A DNA stretch of 64,000 nt from Sinohyriopsis cumingii (lineage: Eukaryota; Mollusca; Bivalvia; Unionida; Unionidae): the NCBI GenBank assembly GCA_028554795.2, contig CM068827.1, forward strand, positions 74,257,244-74,321,243, written 5' to 3'. Below the pieces are notes generated by a model that saw only the letters and a program-made list of their open reading frames with translations, was not told the DNA's origin and made no database searches. Shown in pieces: positions 37,776 through 43,280 of the stretch (its first letter is position 1; each line of letters begins with the position of its first letter). A program made the position numbers and the translations under genes.

Positions 37776-40490
37776 AGGAATCAATCCAATGTCTTCCACT
37801 GAAACCATATTAGCTGCAAAGCAGTACACCAAATATAGAAATCTTCTAAAGACTAACGAAAGAAATTGGTTCGCATGGGATTTTTGGGAGTTTTTTTCCC
37901 CAACAGCTGAACACTCCTGAAGTCACAAACAGGAACCTACATTAAAATAATTAAATGTCTTAGATTTATATCACAATTAGGTTATAGACACATCATTTCC
38001 ATGATTTATTAGTTTTTTGTTGATCATGATACAAATTTTGTTTTTATATTTTCCTTACTAGAACGATCAAATAATAGGACACATGCCGATACAACCAGGC
38101 AGAATGCCTCCCATTTCTTGAACATTTAAGATTTAACAATTTTCCATATTATTATTCATTTCAACAATATGCTGAGGTCATATTAATCTGAAATAATCAC
38201 GAAACTAATGCCATTATTGATGGAACCATTATTTGAGCTGTAAACTGCCATGCATAAAGTCAAACAGCTTCTTGTTAAAAATGTGCCTTTCCCACAATGA
38301 CATCATCTTCTGAAGCTAGTTTTATAACAGTGTTTACAATGGTCACTGTCTTTATTTCTGTAGAAGATCTACTCAAGCTAATTCTTTATTAGGGAGAGAC
38401 CATTTAAGTTTCCAAAGGGTTACCTCATTAGAAACAATTTTATCTTGTGAAGCAAGAAAGAATTAAAAAATGCCCCAGTTGGAAAGAACCATAAAGTAAC
38501 TGACCAGTCCCATACAGCATAAATGCCGCCAGAATTTAAATAAAGTTTGTGTGTGTGTGTGTGTGATTTATATTTTTAACGTAGAATTAACCATTTTTCA
38601 GTCATATCACTATGATGTCTGCAGTGTGACAATTTATAGTGATGTTCAGCAATGGGGCATCCTGCCACAGACACATAGCATGATGTCCCACCCAGTCACA
38701 TTTTCCTGACACCAGGCTGATCAGTCCAAACACTAACTTCTTAATGCTGATCACCAAGTGAGGCAGCTGTTAGTACCATTTTTAAAAGTCTCTGGTATGA
38801 CTTGACCAAGGTTCGAACCAGCGACCTCCTGCATCTGAGGCAGACACTCTACCACTGGCCACCAGAGTGGTAAATCAAGTTTGTAGCTGAACACATGCAT
38901 ATTCAGCCTCATCATCATGACTGGGTCATTACTGTTCACGGACTAAACATGTAAACACATAGTTCGCATTTAAGTGTAAATTCAGTGGGTTTCTTTATTT
39001 TGAAATTAATAAAAATGGCCGTCATCAAGAATTCAAATGTACACACCTCAGAGGATTACTTTTTATGTTAAACAGTAGTATAACTTTGTACTTTTCAAGA
39101 GAAGATCAACAACGTCTTGTCAAGTCTGTGTACAAGTTGGTTAAGATTTCTTTGAATAAGTAAAAGCAACAACTTCTTGCAAAACATGTTAATCAGCCTT
39201 TTGAGATTGAAAAAAGTACAGTAGATTTAGCACAGTTTTTGAGACACTGTGACTAGGTTAATATTATCTAAGATTTGATTTGGCATCATATCTATTACAG
39301 TCTTCATTAGAATTAGTACATTGTAGAACTAACCCGCCCTTAGTCTTACCACGTAAGACACATCACCTGATATTTTTTTTCTGGGGGGTGATGGGTCTTA
39401 CTGCCTATTTAACGGCACTGTGTAGCATGTTTTGATGTCGACTAACACTGTAACGAAAGCCAACTTTTCAGGAATATGACACACAACTGGCAACCAGATA
39501 ACAATGCTTTCTACAAAGTAAAGTTATAATGTTTTTGTCAGACTTTACTTACCCTGATGTCTTATCTCTAATAAATTCAAATTCTCACAAAAAAAATGGG
39601 CCTGTGTTCAAGTTTTGTTGGTCTTCATTTCAGTCAGCTGGAAAGCGACAAAAGCCAGGATTGCCAAAATTGTATTAAGTTGAAATTTTATTCTTGAATG
39701 AAATGAATAAAAATATAATAAGCCTATTGAAACTGTAAGCAACGTTTCGTTTTGGTCAAGAAACATATCCCCCACTTGAACCTACTTAAACATACTTTTG
39801 CATGCTTAGACTACTGTCACATTGCAACAAATTCAAATATATGTCAACTGAACATGAAAATGCATCCATTTGCTAATGTCATATTTTCATTCTGCCAGGA
39901 TAAAGACAGCACAGTAAGTATATTAATTACACATAAATTAGTGAAAGAGTATCAGTATAGGCTGCCATGTGTGTGAGATACTCCTGACTCTTTGAATACT
40001 CATTCTTATGTCAACCGACATCGGAACACGCTATACGAGGCCGTTATTTGGGTAGTAAGACATAACACTAATACAAAATCAACATGTGTTATGTCTTACA
40101 TTGTAGGACTAACCCGTCCTATGAAGTCTGTAAGAATTACCAACAGCTCTTAAATTTCTGGGAAATATGTGAATCTATTAGGCTACAGCCAAATTTTATT
40201 TAACATTTTTTGATGACACTCATTCCGTTAAATGGTTCTTTTCCGTTATTAGAGACATTATATGGGGAATTTTCATTTAAGAGGGTTCTGCCACGAAAAT
40301 GCGTAACCAATTTTAATCTGGACACGCCAAGCCCACCTGCAAGTATCGGATGGATACAGTTCAGTTGAATTGGTGTTGGCTTCAGTAATCCCATTGCACC
40401 ACATTGATTTGCAAGCCATTCGTCAAGTCCAAGGTCTTTAAATGACTTTATCGTCGAGTTAATATCTTGACGTGAGCTCATGCTCGCCAT
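615..40490 (-). CDS. DDX49: DDX49 ATP-dependent RNA helicase gene, 11 exons, 3' end outside window
   Basis: DEAD-box RNA helicase of the DDX49/Dbp8 group. Family members act in the nucleolus in early pre-rRNA processing for the small ribosomal subunit; human DDX49 is also linked to mRNA export. Eleven exons on the minus strand, all with AG/GT borders and compatible phases, give 1293 nt or 431 codons. Motifs in order: isolated aromatic F17 and Q motif ending PTPIQ (38-42); Walker A AKTGSGKT (59-66); PTREL (91-95); GG (119-120); TPGRL (140-144); DEAD (165-168); SAT (196-198); motif IV around IMIFTST in exon 6; ATDVASRGLD across exons 7-8; [10 protein letters not shown] (344-353). The C-terminal stretch with E-G-K at 429-431 matches the region before the basic tail of DDX49. 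Human DDX49 is about 480 residues, so roughly 50 residues plus the stop should lie left of position 1. No frameshift or stop is seen, so the gene looks intact. Span over 40 kb is caused by repeat-filled introns. Confidence 0.95.
1024..1315 (+). mobile_element. tRNA-derived SINE, family 1, copy 1
   Basis: A-box-like GGCCTAGTGGTAAGAGC and B box GGTTCAATCCC (1074-1084) form a tRNA-like head. The body begins at the stretch with CTTGGTGCTCAACATTAAGA and ends AT-rich. The body is shared with copies at 38588-38875 (minus) and 55703-56005. Inserted in DDX49 intron 10. Confidence 0.85.
1330..1740 (+). repeat. Dispersed repeat with ~140-bp subunits, intron 10 copy
   Basis: Units with GGCCATAATGGATGTC, then TTTGGACCAA, then GTGAAAACC and TCAATATGA. 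It ends GTGAATAAAGTTTCATGGCA and onward to about 1735. The same order and the same end module occur at 24200-25490. Confidence 0.7.
2125..2905. repeat. Minisatellite, ~38-bp unit, about 20 copies
   Basis: Degenerate unit close to GCAATGGACAGGTGTATGGG plus TGATTTAGGAGAGAAAAGA. The variants show small indels, and some units replace GAGAAAAGA by GACAAAAGA or GACTAAAGA. Translation of the minus strand gives a repetitive HPYT-containing ORF that is an artefact. Lies in DDX49 intron 10. Confidence 0.9.
3610..3660. repeat. Compound microsatellite (TA)n-G10-(GA)n
   Basis: A short TA run, then ten G, then a GA run. Confidence 0.95.
3715..4580 (+). pseudogene. LINE fragment, CR1/jockey-like reverse transcriptase 3' end
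   Basis: Overlapping, frameshifted reading frames carry the typical end of a non-LTR reverse transcriptase: [10 protein letters not shown], then [19 protein letters not shown], then LQKLQKSS, then [20 protein letters not shown], then [13 protein letters not shown] and [12 protein letters not shown]. The 3' end is a short ATTATATTATTATCATT tail near 4560-4579, as in many CR1-like elements. Endonuclease and the RT catalytic core are missing. Opposite in orientation to DDX49, in intron 10. Confidence 0.8.
4733..4821 (-). CDS. DDX49: DDX49 exon 10
   Basis: 89 bp. Acceptor ttttttttaaag, donor |GTAAGA. Completes an Asn codon, then [20 protein letters not shown] and AVARREAEI, matching the family segment that in human reads EAEVLQILTQVNVVRRECEI. 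Confidence 0.93.
5705..6082 (-). pseudogene. Tyrosine recombinase C-terminal fragment (DIRS1-like)
   Basis: 125-residue open stretch. [11 protein letters not shown] holds the H-x-x-R pair of the recombinase active site, and FWSLYLRDL carries the likely nucleophile Tyr, followed by the VAAQ end seen in DIRS1 recombinases. The N-terminal half of the enzyme is in other frames at 6542-6904 ([13 protein letters not shown]). Non-functional as it stands. Confidence 0.75.
6781..7457 (-). pseudogene. RNase H and linker of DIRS1-like pol
   Basis: In three frames: [19 protein letters not shown] (E motif of RNase H), [11 protein letters not shown] at about 7260-7228 (D-N motif), then [30 protein letters not shown] and MILIAPLRG. 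All are typical of DIRS1 pol between RNase H and recombinase. Confidence 0.75.
7646..7858 (-). pseudogene. N-terminal RT fragment of DIRS1-like element
   Basis: Reads [19 protein letters not shown], then [20 protein letters not shown]. This is the conserved entry of DIRS1 RT. The next ~200 bp (7411-7668) is a poorly conserved remnant. No catalytic x-D-D motif is seen. Confidence 0.65.
9212..9230. repeat. Poly(G) tract
   Basis: Nineteen consecutive G after CTGGC. Such tracts are often miscalled, so the length is uncertain. Confidence 0.9.
9300..10592. other. Intron 9 stretch with no recognised feature
   Basis: AT-rich sequence with no long ORF, no splice-bounded DDX49 homology and no clear repeat structure. 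Confidence 0.5.
10593..10684. mobile_element. 92-bp foldback micro-element at left end of the larger element
   Basis: Nearly palindromic: TACAGTGGAACCCTGCTATA... pairs with the reverse complement of ...ATTAATGCAGGGTTTTACAGTA. The inner part repeats the AGCAGGGTCACATTAATG half. It could be a nested copy of the same family or the complex left end of the 1.57-kb element. Confidence 0.65.
10595..12160. mobile_element. Inverted-repeat DNA element (Tc1/pogo-like MITE) carrying tandem units
   Basis: Flanked by TA on both sides. Left end CAGTGGAACCCTGCTATAAT; right end, reverse complemented, CAGTACAACCCTGCGAATAA. TA target and CAGT ends fit Tc1/mariner/pogo. Inside, a unit containing TTTCAGGAACCATGCCACAA recurs at about 11828, 11981 and 12112 (spacing 153 and 131). 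The 219-residue ORF at 11592-12251 is built from these units and is not a transposase. Confidence 0.65.
12161..13619. other. Intron 9 stretch without recognised gene
   Basis: No coding evidence. Short poly-A runs near 13500 and 13570 and AT-rich sequence only. Confidence 0.5.
13620..15160. repeat. Degenerate tandem repeat, ~145-170-bp unit
   Basis: Recurring modules of about 20 bp: AGTAAAATG, then TCACTGTGAC or CACAGTGAC, then a TGTGGT-like stretch, then GATGCATAA/GGTACATAA, then AGTTTAATGATT. Clear starts near 13643, 13890, 14050, 14207 and a last piece near 14930. Strongly diverged, so boundaries are approximate. Confidence 0.6.
15343..15417 (-). CDS. DDX49: DDX49 exon 9
   Basis: 75 bp. 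Reads [20 protein letters not shown] then IEAFI, matching the conserved DDX49 stretch after motif VI. Acceptor aatatttcag, donor A|GTGAGT. Confidence 0.94.
15925..16043. repeat. Imperfect inverted repeat (hairpin)
   Basis: GGGAAGGCACTTGTAAATTT on the left pairs with ACCCAAATTTATACTTTTAA...AAGTGCCTTTCC on the right, with CTCAG/CTGAG continuing the stem. Lies in DDX49 intron 8. Could be a small foldback element; no transposon signature is seen. Confidence 0.55.
16704..16801 (-). CDS. DDX49: DDX49 exon 8 with [10 protein letters not shown]
   Basis: 98 bp. Reads [20 protein letters not shown], then [13 protein letters not shown] (motif VI). Acceptor gtttttcag, donor G|GTAATT. Confidence 0.97.
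16802..18341 (-). other. DDX49 intron 7, no internal feature recognised
   Basis: AT-rich, no coding homology, no obvious tandem or inverted repeat. Confidence 0.5.
18342..18494 (-). CDS. DDX49: DDX49 exon 7, motif V start
   Basis: 153 bp. Reads [38 protein letters not shown], then [10 protein letters not shown] with the last Arg codon split. Acceptor tctgtctgcag, donor CG|GTAAGT. Confidence 0.97.
18820..19960. repeat. Degenerate satellite, ~165-bp unit, about 7 copies
   Basis: Each unit has TGACCTTGACC(C)AAGGTC, then GTCACAGAATGAATTGTCTT, AGCTTCATAATGATTCAT, AAGTATGAAGACAATCCATC and GTTTAGGAAATAT. Unit starts near 18837, 19000, 19130, 19297, 19470, 19627 and 19797. Lies in DDX49 intron 6. 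Confidence 0.8.
20693..20972. mobile_element. MITE-like element(s) with CAGT/TTATAAC ends
   Basis: Left end TACACTCCCTCGCTATAAGG; right end, reverse complemented, TACAGTGCTCACTTGTTATA. A second end of the same kind (AATGAAGGAGTACTGTA) lies at about 20874-20890, with CACTATAAGGC repeated nearby, so two partial copies seem nested or in tandem. A lone related end (TTATAACGAGTGTTGACTGTA) occurs at about 28954-28974. Confidence 0.55.
21130..21270 (-). CDS. DDX49: DDX49 exon 6, start of helicase C domain
   Basis: 141 bp. Reads [20 protein letters not shown], then motif [13 protein letters not shown]. Acceptor ttttgcttag, donor AA|GTAGGT. The E-Q-H-Y-V-L-I-P stretch is where human DDX49 has Q-R-Y-L-L-V-P. 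Confidence 0.95.
21680..23757 (+). mobile_element. Possible non-autonomous element with hairpin-bearing ends
   Basis: Starts near ACGAGGCCCAACTGGGCCTG (an internal palindrome) followed by TCACTCACCTG. Ends near 23730-23757 with CTCACTAGACC...GCCAGCTGATGAGCTAAAAG, which can fold. No ORF of note; internal CCAAGTTTGATCAAAATCAG repeats at about 23498 and 23640. A terminal hairpin followed by CTAA would fit a Helitron-like 3' end, but this is weak. Confidence 0.35.
24200..25490 (+). repeat. Tandem satellite-like array, ~140-bp unit, split by a SINE
   Basis: Units carry GCCATATTGG-type blocks, then CATTTTGATTTAGGACCAAC, then AAGAAGTCTTTTGGTGAAAA, then CATGTCAATATGACCATCC, then AATAACAAGATTTTCAAGAT. 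Unit marks near 24682, 24808, 24949, 25099 and 25237. The array ends in a unique module (ATGCATGGCAATCCTCTAAT...) also present at the end of the 1330-1740 copy. Lies in DDX49 intron 5. Confidence 0.8.
24363..24610 (+). mobile_element. tRNA-derived SINE, family 2, copy 1, with target duplication
   Basis: tRNA-like head with GAGTGGCAGAGTGGTCTAAA and B box GGTTCGAGTC, a body with GGTGGTTCTTCCCAGGGTGT, and tail CATTAAACCCTATAATAACAA. Flanked by the 8-bp direct repeat CAAATTTT (24355-24362 and 24611-24618), a target-site duplication inside the satellite array. Confidence 0.88.
25554..25732 (-). CDS. DDX49: DDX49 exon 5 with DEAD and SAT
   Basis: 179 bp. Starts [12 protein letters not shown] (Walker B, DEAD) right after acceptor gtgacacag. 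SAT (196-198) follows within [10 protein letters not shown], then KPFFWQQQS. Donor GA|GTAAGT. Confidence 0.97.
26192..26443 (+). mobile_element. tRNA-derived SINE, family 2, copy 2
   Basis: GAGTGGCCAGGTGGTCTAAA head, degraded B box (TTAGAGTCTC), body TTCTCATGGGTCGGTGGTTC, end GGCATTAAACCCTGCAACAA with an (ACA)n tail. In DDX49 intron 4. Confidence 0.87.
27251..27848. mobile_element. piggyBac-like MITE with TTAA target duplication
   Basis: 598 bp flanked by TTAA on both sides (27247-27250 and 27849-27852). Left end CACATTAACCTCTGACG; right end, reverse complemented, CACATTAACCCCTGGAGG. TTAA target duplication and short inverted termini are the piggyBac signature. No transposase, so non-autonomous. 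In DDX49 intron 4. Confidence 0.7.
27853..29427. other. Rest of DDX49 intron 4
   Basis: No gene. One lone MITE-like terminus near 28954-28974 (TTATAACGAGTGTTGACTGTA); the remainder is AT-rich unique-looking sequence. Confidence 0.5.
29428..29549 (-). CDS. DDX49: DDX49 exon 4 with TPGRL
   Basis: 122 bp. Acceptor ctttatttccag, donor |GTTAGT. Reads DMMQQGLNL, then [14 protein letters not shown] (motif Ib) and SKIRFL at the end, in phase with exon 5. Confidence 0.95.
29700..29835. repeat. Short tandem repeat, ~40-bp unit
   Basis: About three copies of a unit like ATTACATATTTGGTATTTAT AGAAACATGTACATTCATG, just upstream (transcript sense) of exon 4 in DDX49 intron 3. Confidence 0.75.
30248..30333 (-). 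CDS. DDX49: DDX49 exon 3 (motif Ia end to GG)
   Basis: 86 bp, 28 whole codons. Begins by completing R93 then [10 protein letters not shown], and ends ITGGL plus one base. Acceptor aactttcag, donor G|GTAGGTAG. A 1.2-kb minisatellite ends only about 80 bp upstream of the acceptor. Confidence 0.94.
30415..31607. repeat. 39-bp minisatellite, about 28-30 units, with higher-order variants
   Basis: Unit about ATGTCTATCATGTCTGCATT plus ATCAATCAATATCATTAGT. Period 39 is a multiple of three, so frames on both strands stay open (361 residues plus, 198 and 174 minus); these are not genes. Variants differing at three positions (MSIMSAL-, ISIMFAL- and MYIMYAL-encoding) alternate in a partly regular order, and three units are 3 bp longer. 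The array ends about 80 bp from the exon 3 acceptor. Confidence 0.95.
31608..33661. other. Rest of DDX49 intron 2
   Basis: No coding evidence. Contains the tandem-unit element at 32565-32855 and otherwise AT-rich sequence. Confidence 0.5.
32565..32855 (+). repeat. Second copy of the tandem-unit inverted-repeat element
   Basis: Two units with TTCAGGAGCCATGCC (about 32640) and TTTCAGGAGCTATGCC (about 32783), each followed by TCTTTTCCCCAAAATGATAA-like sequence as at 11780-12130. The right end, reverse complemented, TACCGTGTAACTCTGCTATA, resembles the terminus of the 10595-12160 element. I could not find a left terminus, so it may be truncated. Confidence 0.6.
33662..33785 (-). CDS. DDX49: DDX49 exon 2 with Walker A motif
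   Basis: 124 bp. Acceptor ttgtttgcag, donor AG|GTAAAC. Encodes [20 protein letters not shown] and on to LVLTPTR; the ATP-binding P loop is AKTGSGKT. Phase 1 entry and phase 2 exit join exons 1 and 3 to give G52 and R93. Confidence 0.96.
34611..34652. repeat. (AAT)n/(AAC)n microsatellite
   Basis: AATAATAAC/AATAAT runs followed by CAACAACAACAAC. May be the tail of an old retroposon. Confidence 0.9.
34990..35241 (+). mobile_element. tRNA-derived SINE, family 2, copy 3
   Basis: CCCCGAGTGGTATAAAGCGC head, B box GGTTCGAGTC, body TTCTCATGGGTCGGTGGTTC, end GGCATTAAACCCTAGAACAA with an (CAA)n tail. In DDX49 intron 1. Confidence 0.88.
35242..36157. other. Intron 1 stretch with no recognised feature
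   Basis: AT-rich, no coding homology and no clear repeat. Confidence 0.5.
36158..36255. mobile_element. Nested palindromic foldback element
   Basis: Outer arms CTAGCCCGAC and GTCGGGCTA; inner arms GTCCCGGACTAG (about 36187) and CTAGTCCGGGAC (about 36235). The whole ~98 bp can fold into a two-stage hairpin. Much higher GC than the surroundings. No transposase. Confidence 0.65.
36256..37743. other. Intron 1 stretch with no recognised feature
   Basis: No gene; AT-rich with a short poly-T near 37526. Confidence 0.5.
37744..37773. repeat. (GA)n microsatellite
   Basis: Fifteen GA dinucleotides. Confidence 0.97.
38548..38565. repeat. (GT)n microsatellite
   Basis: Nine GT dinucleotides next to the 3' end of the minus-strand SINE. 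Confidence 0.95.
38588..38875 (-). mobile_element. tRNA-derived SINE, family 1, copy 2
   Basis: On the minus strand: A-box-like GGCCAGTGGTAGAGTGTCTG and B box GGTTCGAACC, then the family body (reverse of AGGCAGCTGTTAGTACCATT on plus). Same layout as 1024-1315 and 55703-56005. In DDX49 intron 1. Confidence 0.87.
39322..39505 (-). repeat. Dispersed repeat, family R, copy 1 (minus)
   Basis: On the minus strand reads TTGCCAGTTGTGTGTCATAT TCCTGAAAA, later GTCGACATCAAAACATGCTA, later TAGTTCTAC. The same block order is found at 39957-40124 and 47878-47992. Confidence 0.6.
39957..40124 (+). repeat. Dispersed repeat, family R, copy 2 (plus)
   Basis: Reads GGCTGCCATGTGTGTGAGAT ACTCCTGA, then CGACATCGGAACACGCTATA, then GTCTTACATTGTAGGACTAA CCCG. 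Inverted relative to copy 1, 450 bp away, close to DDX49 exon 1 in intron 1. Confidence 0.6.
40337..40490 (-). CDS. DDX49: DDX49 coding exon 1 (residues 1-52)
   Basis: Starts at ATG 40490-40488 (MASMSS...), with G at -3 and G at +4; a second in-frame ATG follows three codons later. The frame stays open upstream to a TAA near 40529 but has no earlier ATG. Carries F17 and the Q motif GLLKPTPIQ. Ends after one base of a Gly codon; donor GTGGGC at 40336. Directly before the ATG the transcript strand reads ttcttttctacacag|ac, which resembles a splice acceptor, so a 5' UTR intron is possible. Confidence 0.93.
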
Positions 40491-41240
40491 GTCTGTGTAG
40501 AAAAGAATTGATGACAAGTTAGACGCTTAATAATCAATGATTAAGATGCGAGATGCGTTTCGCCGATTTCGATGTAGGAATATAGGTGTTTCATGCTACC
40601 GCATCCGAACTATTGATGTTCGTCCGTCCAGTCGACGAGGACCACTCTAGTCATCCGCGGGTTTGAGGGACAGGTTCTCTTCTGTGCGTGCGCAGGTAGC
40701 TGATAAGGCCTATCCATTCACGGAATATTCGTTTGCATACTCCGAACTATATTCATGAGGGAAATGTATGTCTTCCTTTACCGACCCACACCAAACCCCG
40801 ACGAGTTAAAATGTCATGGTTTGCTTTTAAAATTGTGTCTAGGACTCTCTTGTGCACTTAGGATTATGTAATTTTCCCGTTCTAAAACTGCGAGTCTTTC
40901 GGCATATGGGTTGCTATTTATGTGTTAGAAAATGAGATGAATAATCTACGCGTGTGGTAAAATCTAGAGTGATACTTGCTGGTGAGATTAACGCGCAAGT
41001 GACCTCGTCCCAGTTATGAGATTTACTCTAGTTTAAGCGTTTGATATATACGTATAATAAAAGCACAATATAAAAAATATTCAGTTCCCACTATAGCCTA
41101 TAAATAAATAAATAAATCGATAATAATGTGTACGCAGTCTCGGAATTATTATTAGAACCTTTCTTGTAGTTTTTGTCTCGTAAACACGAACTTTAACAAC
41201 TACAAAGAAATATAAATACCCATGTACATCTATATCTCCA
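40491..41240 (-). promoter_or_regulatory. Probable DDX49 5' UTR/promoter region
   Basis: No coding capacity. 40540-40700 has more CpG dinucleotides than the AT-rich surroundings and sits just upstream of the DDX49 start codon, so the transcription start is probably here. No TATA box or other core element can be assigned with confidence. 40990-41240 is AT-rich with a short (TAAA)n run near 41100. Confidence 0.4.
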
Positions 41241-41344
41241 GTGAGTAAATTTACATTATAATAAAATATAATAGAATAAAAAATGTAAAACTGACAAACA
41301 ATTAAATTTTTAAAAAAAATGAATTAAATCAGATATGCGTAACA
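41241..41344 (-). repeat. Truncated 3' LTR
   Basis: Starts TGTTACGCATATCTGATTTA on the minus strand. Similarity to the 5' LTR stops at about 41241; sequence further left is unrelated, so the rest of this LTR is lost. Confidence 0.7.
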
Positions 41345-41354
41345 CCTTCCCCAT
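41345..41354 (-). other. Polypurine tract before 3' LTR
   Basis: Minus strand ATGGGGAAGG directly abutting TGTTACG, the expected plus-strand primer site. It fixes the LTR start and orientation. Confidence 0.7.
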
Positions 41355-41447
41355 AAAAAAAGAAAGATTGATATGATTAAGGTTTCTTTTTGCCATATAT
41401 TAATTATACACAAGTTTTAAGAAAAACATAAGAAGCACTCTTATGAA

Positions 41448-42126
41448 TTATAAACAATGTACATGAAATAATACATTTCTATACACGGGAAATTCAGAGA
41501 TAGCCTCGAGCTTAGCATCTATAGGTTTAACTTGTCCATGTCCCACAATATGTCCTTGAAAAGATACATTAGCAAGGCAGAACTCACTTTTAGATACATT
41601 AATTGTCAAACATACATATGTGAGTCTGTCAAAGAATTTCCGAATTGTTGCTAAATGTTCTCTCCAGGTGTCGTTGTAGATGATGACATCATCGATGTAA
41701 GCATCAGAATTGTCATGACCAGAGGTAATCCTATTCATGAGGCGTTGAAATGTACTTGGTGACCCTTTTATCCCAAACGGCATTACTTTACATTGGTAAA
41801 GTCCATCTGGAGTTAACGAATGCCGATATTTCCTTTACTCTTTCTGTTAGTGGAATCTGCCAAAATCCCGTCAGAAGGTTAAATTTGGTGACATACTTGG
41901 CATTCCCAATCTTATCAATACAGTCATCGATTCTTGGTAATGGGAATGAATCTGTTTTTGTCACACTATTCACCTTCCTATAATCAGTACACATACGAAA
42001 AGTTTTACCTGGTTTTAGAACAAGTATGCATGGTAAAATCCAGCCACTTTTATTGGGCTCTATAAAATCATTCTCCAGCAAATACTGAATTTCCTTTTTC
42101 AAGTATTCCTGTTTTGGAGGGTTCAT
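41448..42126 (-). pseudogene. Reverse transcriptase of LTR element, frameshifted and 3'-truncated
   Basis: Two open pieces in different frames (42126-41788 and 41783-41448). The first has RMCTDYRKVN and TDSFPLPRIDDCIDKIG; the second starts MPFGIKGSPSTFQRLM and has the catalytic AYIDDVIIY. Homology ends at EAISEFPV, before the thumb and RNase H; about 100 bp later comes the polypurine tract. The break between the pieces lies at about 41784-41800. Confidence 0.9.
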
Positions 42127-42455
42127 CCTGTATGGGTATTGTTTGACAGGTTTAGAATTTACAATTTCAACGTCATGGAAAATTTTGTTTGTTCTTGTAG
42201 GAACATCTGGAAATAAGTGTTTATATTAAAATACTAACTGTTTGAGTTCATTTCTTTCTTGCACTTGCAAATGTGAAAATTTCTGGTCTAGATCTTTCAT
42301 AATTTCTGAATTCCAAAGATTTGTCATTCCAATGTCAGTAGAATCCAATGATATTCCTTCACTTAAATCTTCAATGAGTGGGACAGGTACAACTAAATTA
42401 ATTGCATGTTTAACCTGGCTATATCTTTCAATATAATGGTACTCCTATAATTTAT

Positions 42456-43280
42456 TTAGATCCCAGGAGCACTAATTTCATAATTTAAATCATTCATGTT
42501 CTTCTTAACCTTGTAAGGGCCGTAATATCTAAACTGAAGAAAAAATTGAAGAATGAGCAAGAGAGACAGAACTCCATTATTACAAAACTCAAAAATTCTC
42601 TCCATTTTAGTTCTGTTAAACCATAAATGCACTTCTGACTTAAATTGCTGAATGCCAGATTCAAGCAATAGAGGCTGGAAAGTTTCAGATCTAACATTTG
42701 ACCCTTGACTCGATTGGTTAGAGTTAGAAAGGCCAAATTGAGTAAAAGACTTTATCAAAGCTTTTACTATTTTAGATTTTATATTCCTCAAGGGAATTGC
42801 CTCTGGAAACCTTGTTGACGCACACATAATGGTCAGCATGTACTGGTTACCTGACTTGGTCTTTGGTAAGGAACCAACACAATCTACCATAATTCTACTG
42901 AATGGTTCGTCAAAGGCAGGACTAGGTTGTAGATAAGCCTTGGGAATATTCTGATTTGGTTTTCCTACCATTTAACAGGTATTACAAGATCTACAGTATT
43001 TACCAACATCACCCTTGATTTTTGGAAAATAGAAGTGAGTTAAGATCTTGTGATAAGTTTTATTGATCCCTAAATGACCAGCCAATGGTGTTTCATGGGC
43101 CAGACTAAGTATTTCCTGTCTGTAAGGGTTTGGAACAATAATTTGATAGTTCACTGACAATTCGTCATCAGCAGGTACCTCGGGGGGGGGTCTCCTTTTT
43201 CTCATAAGAATACCATTTTTAATGAAATAACAAACATGAACTTCAGTAGCTTCAGTTTCACTTATGAACTTCTGAAACAA
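42456..43280 (-). pseudogene. Integrase of LTR element, stop codon and catalytic loss
   Basis: N-terminal zinc-binding part: AHETPLAGHLGINKTYHK and YCRSCNTC (HHCC). An in-frame TAA at 42972-42974 then interrupts it. Core: first Asp in RIMVDCVGSL; where the second catalytic Asp is expected the sequence reads NQSSQGSN, with Ser in its place; the region of the third residue is deleted or scrambled. C-terminal GPY/F-type motif YYGPYKVKK follows near 42520, shortly before RT. Confidence 0.88.
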
